DNA of 64,000 nucleotides from Cheiracanthium punctorium (taxonomy: Eukaryota; Arthropoda; Arachnida; Araneae; Cheiracanthiidae). The DNA is taken from the NCBI GenBank assembly GCA_038373885.1, contig JAWZYV010017532.1, positions 101,491 through 165,490 on the forward strand, in the 5' to 3' direction. The translations under genes were made by a program, and so were the position numbers. Numbering within the stretch: position 1 is the stretch's first letter; each line of letters starts with the position of its first letter. Below are positions 12,801 to 24,800 of this stretch, piece after piece. The notes beneath the pieces are model-generated. The model ran no database searches, was not told the DNA's origin, and saw only the letters and a program-made list of their open reading frames with translations.

Positions 12801-15800
12801 AGTACACAGACCGAGAAAACTTCTGAAAGTCGTGGATATTCTCGGGACGACTCCAGTTCTGGACTGCGGACGTCTTTTCGGGATCGGTTCGGACTCCGTG
12901 GGCAGATATTATGTGCCCGAGGTAACGTACTTCCCGACGAAACAAATTGCACTTCGATGGAATCAGTTTCAAGTTCGCCTCCTTTAATTTCTGCAGCACC
13001 TTTCGGATGTTCTCTAGATGCTCTTCGAGAGTCCTTCCGACGATGATGATATCGTCCAAATAAACGAGACATGCTTCGTAGGAAAGTCCTCTCAACACTG
13101 TCTCCATTAGTCGCTCGAATGTAGCAGGTGCGTTGTAGAGTCCAAAAGGCATAACTGTGAATTGCCATAATCCTTGTCCCGTGGTGAACGCAGTCTTTTC
13201 ACGGTCGTCGGGATGAATTTCCACTTGCCAGTAACCACTTTTCAGATCCAGAGTGGAAAACCATTCGTTTCCTGATAAAGTGTCCAAAGTGTCGTCTATC
13301 CTGGGAAGAGGGTAGCTGTCTTTCTTGGTAATGTCATTCAGACGTCTGTAGTCAACACAGAACCGGGTGGAACCATCCTTCTTTTGGACCAAAACAATTG
13401 GCGAGGCCCAGGGACTAGTCGATGGCTCGATGACGTCATCACGCTGCATCTCCTCTAAAAGTCTGCTCACCTCTTCTTGCTTAGCAAACGGCAGCCTCCT
13501 AGGATGTTGTTGATGGGAGAATGGCTGCCTGTATCTATCCTATGTTGAGTTAAGCTCGTACTGCCAAAGTCACCCGAAGTACGGGAGAAGAGGTCTTCAA
13601 ATTCGACTATTACTTTCTCCGCAGCGCTTCTCTGTTCTGCCGTTAACTCCACGTCTTGTATTAATTCCTTCGTCAGGCACTCGGAAGATTTAGCTGTCGT
13701 TTGGCTGATGTTCTTATTAATGCAGGTAACAGGAGTGCATGTCGCCAACACTTCATTTTACTTTATCACCTTCGACTTGTCCATCACATTTACTACTCTA
13801 ACTGGAATTTCTGTTCTCGACAAGTCCACAAGTGTTGCTCCTACAAGTACTCCTCTGACGGAATCACTATTGTTTGGGTGTTCGATTAATCCAAAGCGGA
13901 ATTTATTGTTTTCTTTTACTGTTCCAGAAATTATTGAATCAGTTCTTGGAGGTAAAGTGATATCAGTCTGGGCTATTATTTGCTGAACAGGTAAAATAGT
14001 TTCATTTTTAATATCGAACGCAGCTATTTCTTCTGAGTCTGAACGAAGCTCATTATTCTTAAAGTCCAAGTTAAATTTGTGCGATTTTAAAAAGTCGAGT
14101 CCGAGAATAAAAGAGTCTGTAATATTGGCGACATATACCACATGGTCGTATCTGGCATTTCCAAACATGATTTCTACTTGCGCTTTTCCGCCCACTTCGA
14201 TCTTGTCACCTGTCACAGTCTGGAGGGTCAGCGAGGGCGGAGTCCAGATAATCTTCAAGTTCAATTTCTTGCCCAGATCCGTCCTTATGATGGTTACGTT
14301 TGCTCCAGTATCAATCACCATGTGGCATGGGGAACCATTAACGTATCCCAGTACGAATAGTCCATCACTGCCGCCATTCACTGATGAAATCTGTAAGACT
14401 TTCAAACGGGGCTTTTGAATATCCCTCAGCCTCTGTTCCTGAAAGTCGTCTCTTTTCTGTCTTCCTTCATGGGCTTCTCTGGTGCATTGATAACTGCGAT
14501 CTTTACGACGAGAGTTCTTTTGTGCGTCGCAGTATTTTCGTAAATGCCCCTCGCTGTTGCACCTCCAACATTTCACTTTTCTTGGCTCTGACTGTTCTTG
14601 TCGTTCCACCAGATTTTCCAGGGTCTTTAATTTATTCTCTAATCTCTCCATTTCTCCATCCGCAGACTCCTGGAATGACACAGCTCTAACATTATGCCGC
14701 TCTTTTCTTACGGCCAGCTGAGCTGCCTCTAGCTTCATGGCGAATACGAGGGCAGACCTGAGATCTTTATAATCCGCCAAGATCAATGCTTTCTGAATTT
14801 CAGAGTCCACGAGGCCTTCAATAAAATGTTGCACTGAAACTTCTTCTCGAACATTATCAGGATAACTGCCATAGGCTAGATGACACAGCCTATCTATGTC
14901 GGAAGCCAGCTCTTGGAGGGTCTCGCCAGGTCTCTGCATCCTTGACTTAAGTTGGATTCTACTATATTCTTTCTGGCACTTCTCTCCGAATTTCATCTCC
15001 AAGGCACTTGCGAGGGCGTAAAAATCTCCTATCTTCGTCGCTCCAATAGTTTGCAATACGTTAATTGCATCTCCGCTAAGGGAAGCGGCCAGTTAATCCG
15101 CTTTCTCGGACTCGCTTCAACCATTGGCTTTGGCGACGATCGAAAATTGGGTCTTGTAAGCTTCCCAGGGAGTCTTCCCGTCATAAGGCGTTAGTTTCAC
15201 TGCTGGGTGGCGTGACGGCAACCTGATATTTTCTGGTACCTTTCCCAGCTTTACCAGACTGTCCAGTTTTTCTTCTAACTTATGATCGATCTTTTCCTCA
15301 ATTCTTTCTTCGTATTTCGCTTGACTTTCTTCCAGGAGCGACATTCTCTTCTCCATATTTTCTTGATTTGTCTCTACTCTCTCCAGTCCGGATTTCATTT
15401 CTTCTAGCCCGGCTTCTATTTTCCGCTCCAGTCCTGATTTCATCTCGTCGTGTGCGGCTCTTAACTCCTCCAATCCGGTTTTCATTTCATTGTGTGCAGC
15501 CTTTAATTCGTCCAATCCGGTTTTCGTCTCGACTTGTCCGGCTACAATTTTCTTTTCTAAATCGGTCTGTCCGGCTTCAATTTTCTTCTCTAAATCCGCC
15601 TTCATCTGTTCTTGTCCGGCTTTCATCTCGTCTTGTCCGGTTTTTATCTCATCTTGTCCGGCTTTCATCTCATCTTGTCCGGATTTCATTTCCTGCATCA
15701 TATTCATGAGCTTTTGAAGTCGTTCTTCCATTTTTTTGTCTAGTCAAAACCATAAACTGGAAAATTAAAGTCTTTCTTTAGAACCCCGATTCTGACACCA

Positions 15801-18800
15801 AATGTTGCGGAATTACTCTGCTACTCCTGGGGTTCGTCGTTCTAAAGTCCTGTTGGTGTAAAAAGTTCAAGTAAAAAGTCACTTGTCAGGATGGAACACA
15901 AACTTTATTGCCCCTAGAACTTCGTAGAACAATCAGCTGTACACAATTCACAAGCACAATCTAGCAATAACGTGCTTTTAACAATCCGCTTGGATCAGAA
16001 GCTCTCACAAATGCTGTATTTCTCACACAAAATAATCACTTTCACAGGCAAAAATTCCGTGGAAATATTCAAGGGATATAGTACACAATCCCTTAAGACA
16101 CAGCAATGAAGAATTTACACACAGCACTTCAAAAACAGCTTCACAAAGCAAGCTAAAACACAGCTTCTATAGCAATTCACAAAGCACGCGTACTGAGAGC
16201 TCTTCACACATCGAGCGTTCAGCTCGCACTGACTCTTCGGGGCGATGCACGCTTCTTTAAATAGCCGACGCAGGAGGTACAAGAGGTTTCCAGAAAAGTC
16301 AATTTCTCGAGGGTTCTACATAAAGCGTGAATTTCGATTACGTCATAGAAGAGAAATGTTAGGTTATTATGCGTTTTTAATGCAGGAAAAACAACTTCCA
16401 GGCCCCATTGGGAAAATCGCGCCAAATGACCAAAAAGTCGCTAAGCTTGGCGACTTTTGGCGAAATATCGCCAAATTTGGCGCCAAAAATAAGTCCTCAA
16501 AAGTGAAGAGATCTAAGCTCTAGGACTAATATTTCTAAATATCGCCAGATTAGACCGTTTATGATAGAACCTGTGTATTCAATAAAAATTCAACTTTTTT
16601 TATTGTTATGTCTTATATGTTTTAATGTATGTTCCATAACAATACATATATTTACGTACCAAATCTGCTACTATGAACCGAGTATTTCTTCACTGATTTG
16701 AATTGTTCAGTAAAGTACCTAGCGTTCCTTGAAGCTCTAGGGCACTTCAGTTACCCATTATTTCCAAGTAAAGTTCCAGGATTGTTTTTACAGTGTAATT
16801 TTGAACAGCAGTGGAAATTACTAAATGATATTACTGAATGATCAACCTTGGGCAGTAGTGTTCCCAGGATAAAACAATGAGTGTAGAATCATAAGCATAC
16901 TTACATCACATCCCCTACTTCCAGCTTCAGATCACAACTCGGATTGATGATCACATACGAAAGGCCACTGCGCTTCTCCGATACATCATCTACAGGGTGG
17001 TAAAGAAAGACATGGATTAAAAGCGATTTTTACTACAACTAACTTATGCTCTGCAGAGCTTCGGAGTTCTGGTTCAGTTAATTACGAAGGGTGATAGAGG
17101 ATGACCTTGCACACCCAGTTATGTTCAGGCAGTAAAGTAATTCCTTGGAGTTAGTAAATAATATTTTTTACTTTTACTATTTATGTATCGACCATCATTT
17201 CTGCTGTTGTTTTTAACGGTGTCGTTCAAAAAAATCATGTGATTTTGGTACATAATTACAAATAAACTAATTATGCCAGGCACTTCAAAATTTTGAAACT
17301 CTCTCTTTACAAGCTGTACTACATACTGCAATAAACGATCAATCTGTATCAGTTTCAAAACTTTTAGAAAAAATTTCTTAAAAATCGGAAATTTTCGCAA
17401 AGCGTGTCACTCTTCGAAAAATCTTGCAGCTCAGATCCATGTTTAAGAATTTTTTCTGAAAACTTCACAAATGCCACAGCGTTTTCGCTTCTTGCAGTGT
17501 GTAAAGCAGCTTATGCAGAACATCTGGAATTTTTTGGAGAGTTCTTTTTTAACAACATACACCCTTAATGCCCTCTAATAACTGCGTAGCGGTGCCAGGT
17601 ATTTTTCTTAGACTATTCTCCCCCGGTTGTTAAAAATAGTCTGCTTAAACCTGCCCCGCCTTGAGGTCACATGAGGTGGCCTCTTAAGGAGGAACGTTTA
17701 GGGGTTCTTGTGATTGGCTGAACGACCTCCCGACGACCTCCGAAATTGCTAGCGCACTCGATAATCAAGCAACAAGTTCTGCCCAGTCGACAGATAACCA
17801 CCGACAATTTCGGAACAACCGAGGGAGAATTGATCTCTAGATCCTTCATATAGGACGGGGGTGGGTGGAAGGGAACTGCTGCCATTTTAATGAGCTCCAG
17901 TGGGAGGAAGTCCGACTTCGCTCGGGGTCCCTTAATTTTGAACTAATTCCAGATGAGGGACCAACCACCTGAAATCCGCAACCCAGAGATGCCGTTTGAA
18001 CATGGATGAGACATTGGAGCCACGACAGATTTTATGTGCACCAGATCCTATTAGCGTACACAGTCCCACAGCAGTCCAGCAGAGAGAGGAGTTCGCTCTA
18101 CTAAGAACTGGTCAATATTGGTGCTGATCCACTTTTCGTGGTCTTGTGGGTGCGGAGTTTAGTGACTACGCCACTGCGAGACCCATCATTTCTAATATTC
18201 ATTGCGAAAGTTGATGATCAGCCTGCTAAAGATTTGATTTCATTATGAATTAAAATAAAAAGTCAAATCTAAGTGTTTAATTTTCTTTTACGTCTCCTTA
18301 GGCCGACACCTCACTAGAATTTTCTTTTCTAGAAGTAATGAAAAGTAATAAAAATGCAGAACATTTCCATTTTAGCAGATGATCCGTGACGATCAGAACT
18401 TTGTTTCGAAGAGAAGAGGAGATCTAATATCATTTCCTATATCCCAAGTATTACTTTGCACTGTCCCCCTACTCTTCACTTTAAAAGCCATTAACCCTTT
18501 GAGGTGCAATCCTTTCCCAATGCTGGAAAAAGGGCAGCCGTTGTCATCGCTCGACTTAACTACCAGCAAGATGGCGGATGATCGAAACGTTCATCCGCCA
18601 TCTTGCTGGTAGTTAAGTCGAGCGATGGCAGTGGCTTCCCTTATCTCAGCATTAAGCAATCTATCCAGCTGTTCTCGCATTCTTCCATTTTTCAGCAGAT
18701 GTCAGTGCTGTTAAAAATAATCGTGACAATTTTTTTACGGGACGAGCTAAAAAGTAAAGGATTCTCGTGAAGCTATGTCACCCGCAACAACTTTTATAGG

Positions 18801-21800
18801 AATCAAATCTGTTCTTCGTGACTGGCAAGAGTCAAAACCTCAGAGTTTGGTGTTCCCTCAGCGGGAACATTGCACGTTAAAGGTTAAAGCTGTAAAAAAA
18901 AGACCCTTTGCTTTGGCTGTCCTTACAGTTCATTCCAGGGTTTCGAACCCGCCCACAAACCCAAAAAACCCGGGTGGGTTGAAAGAAAACCCACTTAAAA
19001 AACCCAGTAAAACCCACACAGATGTGGTTTTTTTAGGATTTTATTAAAAATTATCAAAACTTTTCCTTTCTTTTATTTAAATCATTTGTTATTTGACATT
19101 AAATACATATAATATTACCTACATAACTTAGTGTATTATATTGATAAATATAAATATGCCAGTTTAATTTTTTTATAATTATTTTTCCAACTTCAACATA
19201 AAGAATAATAACCTTTTTAAAAATAATACCTTGAGCCAATCAATTCTATCTGCAATATTTGTTTTGAAATGAACAGGTGTAGAATGCAAGCAGGGATAAC
19301 TTAGTAATTTATCTCAATAATGAATAAGTTTTTAAATACGAATAAAATATGTAATTATCAGTATAGTGACCAAAAAAAAAAAAAATCCTTTCCCAGATAA
19401 GAGAAAAATGGGACATGCCTCTCTCTTACAGCTTACAAGTATGCACCTCAAGAATGAATTCAGGTTCAGGAAACCATCCTGCATTCTATTTGTTGCTGCA
19501 TTACTTTAGTACTGAGAAATATAAATCTGATTCATTACACATTGTTTATGTGGGATTTAATATCAGACATATTAATTATAGATTTTTTAAAGTGAAAAGA
19601 AATATATATTCAAAGCAAAAATGAATAACTATAAAGAAAATTATTAAATAAATAGTAGTTCTGTAGTAAGTTGGCCTGCAAAGGCTTTACTGACTTATAT
19701 TCTAACTAGAAAATATAACTATGACTTAAAAAACATAAAGGTAAAAAAATTAAAAAGTTAAATTTAAAAGTAATAGAAAACAGCCAATCAAAAACAACAC
19801 ATTTTTCTATGTGAACAATAATATACTTTTATCTATGGTCATAAAACAAATTAGGAGCCCTTTATAAACATCAGCAGAAAAGGTTTAAAGTTGAAGTTAT
19901 TTTTATATTTTAATTAGTTATTTATTATTTTGTAATGAAAGTTTTCTTTTACACTAAAACTATTCTGTTTTGAAATAAAACCATAAAATTTAAATCCAAA
20001 ACGTGTTATACTATAAAAAAATCTTAATAAAACCCCAAAAACCCCAATAAAACCCAAAAATACCCAATAAAACCCACCCGGGAACAATTGGGTTTAAAAA
20101 AAAAAAACCGGATTTTTAAAACCCTGGTTCATTCACAAGGACGGAAAAGGGGAAAAAATAGAAAGAAAGAAAATCAAGAATCTGGTGGGACAGCTACGTT
20201 CTATGAAATACTGGATGAGGTCTGGGCTTTAGCCTTTCTTTATGAATTTTCCCTCTACCCTCAAGAATACAAGAAGTGGGGAGTGGGAGCTATTATAGTA
20301 CGGGAGTATTCCACAACATACCGTAGTCCTCGACAGGCAGCTTGAGGTCCGTCATCCTGTTCTTCACCAAGTTGCTGATTTCTTGGCGCTCGAACTCAGA
20401 GGTGATGCGGTTGCGCTCACTGTCCGCAAGCACCAGGGACACCTGGACAAGAAATGGCGTCGCATATTAATACACTCATGCTCAAAACTAAGGTTACACT
20501 CTCAATATCTGTATTAACTGGAGAAATACTCCGTTTATTGTAACAAAATTTGGCTCAGAAATATACATATTAAATGGGAGAAAGCATATAGAAAACATAG
20601 CAATGAAAAGAAAGTAAATTTTTGTTACTATGCAGGTTAAAAAAGTCGTGGGACTTCCGACGCTCATGAAAATCGTGGGATTTCCGACTGGGGTTAGGCA
20701 GTAATGGCCGGACCCAACTGTTGTTTTTTTCGGGTCTCGCAAAGGGCCAGCGGTAGCATATTTCCGAGGGGGTCCCTACAGCGATGGCCAAATCACTGTT
20801 TTTCTTTTGGGGAGGGTCTCGCAAAGGGGCAGTGGAGTGGTAGCATATTTTCGAGGGGCCCCCTAGAGCGATGGCCAGACCCACTGATGTTTTTTGGGGT
20901 CTCACAAAGGGCCAGCAGTAGCATATTTTCGAAGGTCCCCCTTACAGCGTCGGAAATCCCACGCGTCGGAAGTCCCACGTAACCGCATTACGGTACAAGC
21001 CTCCCAGCAAGCCGTCATAGTGTTAAAGAGAGTCCATATTATTTACGAAGCGTCATTGTCATCTTGATCAGACCGTTTTTTTGGTAATCTGTATATTAAT
21101 TGAGGGGTTCGCAATCATAGTGGATAGTAACTGAGAACAGAGAGGTTTTTAACATCCCGAAAGAAGGGAAGAGCTGTGAAATAGACCTTAACGAGGCTAT
21201 TTATATTTTTGCGGATACTGAAAGCTTCAAGAAAATCCAATTCGCTGGGGAAACGCGATTTGCAAATGAGTTTAGCTGAACTAAAGTCGAAAATATTGTT
21301 GGCATTTTAGCAATGTTCAGAGACGGCAGACTTGTTGGTTTTATGTTTTTTAACAAGAGCTACGTGCTCGTTAATTCTAAATTTTATGGCACGTTTAGCT
21401 TGCCCGAGGTATAAGGTAAAAGACATTGACAATTGATACTGTAAATACTTCATGAATTCAAAGTCTCAATGGGGTCTTTTGGACGAGGCAAAATTAATTT
21501 GATCGTGGGCGTGAGAATTACTTTAAAATTGAATTAACCTTCTCGTGCCTCAGAGACCCCCACTCATTTTATGCCACCACACACTGCAACCAAATAAATG
21601 TTGAAATACAATATTCATCTGGAACATAAAACTACCAGCTCTGACCAAAATATTTTTGAAATTGAATAATTTTTAAGTCATAAAACTTCTAGACTTTTTA
21701 TTGATAAGCACGAAAATATCGAATTTGAATCAGAAGTAGGAAATAAACAAAATTTGATAAAGTGCATTACTTTATTTAGTAGCATTGTGTGTCTGTAAAA

Positions 21801-24800
21801 AAAGTCTATCACCCATTTTACCCTATGTTTATGGAAAACTACAGCTCCTAATAAATATTTTTGCATTTTAAAACTAATACAACCATGCTTTTTTCCAGAT
21901 GTGAAGAGCGCATTGCATAATAAACACATTGCATAATATAACACAAAAAAGTTGAATGTTTAACATTATAAGTAACAGGGAACAGCCCACGAATACAAAA
22001 ATGACTTTTTATGCCTATTTTGCTCCCACCATAGCCTGCATATCAGGTTCTAATGAAAGTTTTCCGCCAATTCTGCTTGACGCAGCTTATGCGGCATCCA
22101 GCGATTGAACTTGTACGTCATAGTCCTTGTTTCTGAACTTTCGGTACCAAACCTTCACAGTGTCATATGATACAACTGTAGTACCTAAAGGTGTACACAT
22201 ATTCGTTGATATTCTGTAGCTGACTTTTTGCAACAGAATTGGAAGTAAGTAATGTTTTTAACCCGGTTAGTTTCATTTGAGACATCTTGTACTTAATGAT
22301 AACGATATACTTTTTACAGATTTCACTGCACAGTGTTCTAAAGTAAGTATCTTTTTGTTTCAAATACCAAAAAGAGTTTGGAAAAATATGAACTAACACG
22401 CCAACGCGAACTGTTTGATCAGATCACATTTGCAGTGGCGGGAAACTTTCGTTATACAACTTAATAATTTTTAGTGGTACAGTAGGCAGCAATAACATAG
22501 TAAATATTTCGTAGCAGTTGATGTAGAGAGCATGGACAGACAGAAATCATAAACATTCTTCCTCTTTGCTGGGAAGTGTGAGAGAGAAAGAGTCTGTCTT
22601 ACCGTCCTGGCCTCTGCGGGCTCGGCCACTTGCGTCCTGTAGATGCCTATGGGGATCTCACAGGACGAGGAACACAGCTTCTGGTAGAGGCGACCGTAGG
22701 TGCGGATCCAGGCGTCTTCTTTCGTGATGCGCATCTGAGCAAGAAATATACAAATGAATAAATGAAAGAAAAGAGAGATCTGAAACACCTCCGTATTTTA
22801 AACGCGCATTAAACCCTTTCACGCGCAGTGTTCCCGCTCTGGGAACACCGAACTCTGACGTTTTGACCGTTGTCAGTCACAAAGAATAGATTTGATTTCT
22901 ATAAAAATAGTTGCGGGTGACATAGCTCCACGAGAATCCTTTACCTTTTAGCGCGTCATTTCCCGTAAAAAATGGTCACGATTATTTTTAACAGCACTGA
23001 CATCAGCTGAGAACTGGAAGAATGCAAGAACAGCTGGATAGATTGCCCTATGCTGATAAAAGAGCAGCCGTTGCCATCGCTCGACTAAACTACCAAAAAG
23101 ATGGTGGGCGATCGAAACATTCATCGCGTGCCACAGATCTAGAGACCCTTTTTTGACGCGGTTGGCTGTGCGTGCACAGCCATGCAAATGATGTCCCACA
23201 AGTTCTTTTCAGCTACACGAATTTTGAAGAAAAAGAAAAAAAATCACTGGAAATTTCAATAACATTCCAATATTCTTTTGTGTCTGCAAAGAAAAATAAA
23301 ATAACGGCAAACAGAAATAAAATTTGTGCGTTTGTGTGTAGGATTTACACATAGACATGTGTTAAAATAATTTCTTCAAAATTAAAGCATCGACGTATAT
23401 TCAAGCCAATTTAGAACTATAAAAAATCTTAAAGAATCGTTTCAACTGTAGAAATAAATAGGATCACGTATGTGGATCTCTGGAACGAAGAGGTTAAGCA
23501 TAAAAGTGCATAATCATTCACGCGTCGGCCCTATTTGTCCTCCTTGTTTAATTATGTTGCAAACTGTCCGAGTCTCAGTCCTGTTTGTGTTTCTTGTTCT
23601 ATTTTATTGGAAAGTGTATCATAATCTACGTGTCCGGCCCATTTGTCTTTTTGGCTCCATGACGTTGGAAAGTGCACCATAATACATGTGTGTGCCTTTC
23701 TTTTCTTCTTTGTTCCCTAATATACTTCTTTGGAATCGAAATCTGTATTAAAATCGCCTACTAAAACTGTTTAACAGTCTTCATAAGGCATATATTCTAA
23801 CTTTTCACCGTTATAAATACTGTTACGAATTTTAGAGGCAGCCCGCTGTTCTGGGGTTTAAGATAGTTTAATATTCGTATTCTACGCGTCAAGTAGTTAA
23901 ATTTTGCTTTTTGTCGCATCAAAATCGATTAACTGGAACGCGAGATATGGAGTTTTATGTTTCTCCATTGCCGACCGTATTGTATGGTGTGTAAAGCACC
24001 GTACTACGGTTTCGGGTTCAACTCCCGGCGGCCGGGGTTCGATTCCCGACTGGGCGTGGTTGTCGTTTGCCCGTTCCTTCATAGGGAGCGACGTTGGTCC
24101 ACCTACTAGGTGCCCCCATAATAAAGTGGCCAATAATTCCGGCCCGTTGTGGCAAAGTCTTCCGAGGCAGTGGCATCGAAAAAAAAAAAAAAATGTTTCT
24201 CCATTGGATTCTGTTTTGGAAATCTCGAGAAATATTGGTCCTAGGCCTTCACTAACCTTACTTTTGGGGACTTATTTTTGTGCCAAGTTTGCGTATATTT
24301 CGCCAAAAGTGGTCAAGCTTGGCGACATTTCGGTTATTTAGCGCGATTTTCCCAATTGCGGCTTAAAGCTAGTTTTTCTGCATTAACATGCATAATAGCC
24401 TAATATCACTCTTCTATTAAACAATCAAAATCGAGCTTGTTCTAGTACATTCCTCGTATGGTTTTCTCTGGAACCTAGCAGGGTGTTCGTCGTACACTGT
24501 AAAAGCGATGGGTTCCCCAGTTTGAGTCAGTTTCTCACCGAACATTCGTTGAGTGTGTCCACTGTATGTTACAGAAGCGGTATTGTACTGTGCTATAGAA
24601 GCGATATTTTCGCTTGCCTTTTTGAAGCCTTGTTTTAAAGTGCTGTGCGTAAATACTTCATTGCTGAGTCTTGAGGGACTGTTTACGAAATCCCTCGTAT
24701 ATTTAAACTGAATTTTTGTTTGCATGTGGAAGTGTTTTATTTTGTGACAGCATCTGTGAAATCTTCTGTACGAAGCGGACAGTTAAAGCCAAGGGCGTAG

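Larger units (their letters stand above)
9656..16536 (-). mobile_element. Gypsy LTR retrotransposon, coding region broken
   Basis: On the minus strand the order is 5' LTR (15803-16536, truncated), primer binding site, gag, protease, reverse transcriptase, RNase H, integrase, polypurine tract, 3' LTR (9656-10565). The gag-PR-RT-RH-IN order places it in the Gypsy/Ty3 group. No envelope gene lies between the pol stop at 10934 and the polypurine tract. The coding sequence has in-frame stops at 15117, 15093, 13758, 12534 and 11946 and frame changes near 13490, 12815 and 11090. It sits in the last SLO2 intron, in the same orientation as the gene, so its LTR signals could affect SLO2 3' end formation. 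Confidence 0.95.

Noticed and set aside
12750..13046. Plus-strand ORF across the reverse transcriptase
   Set aside because: Shadow of the minus-strand pol frame; the same applies to 14077-14689 and 15368-15717.
22603..22734. SLO2 exon Met as an alternative translation start
   Set aside because: It is preceded by a consensus acceptor and aligns internally with KCNT proteins.
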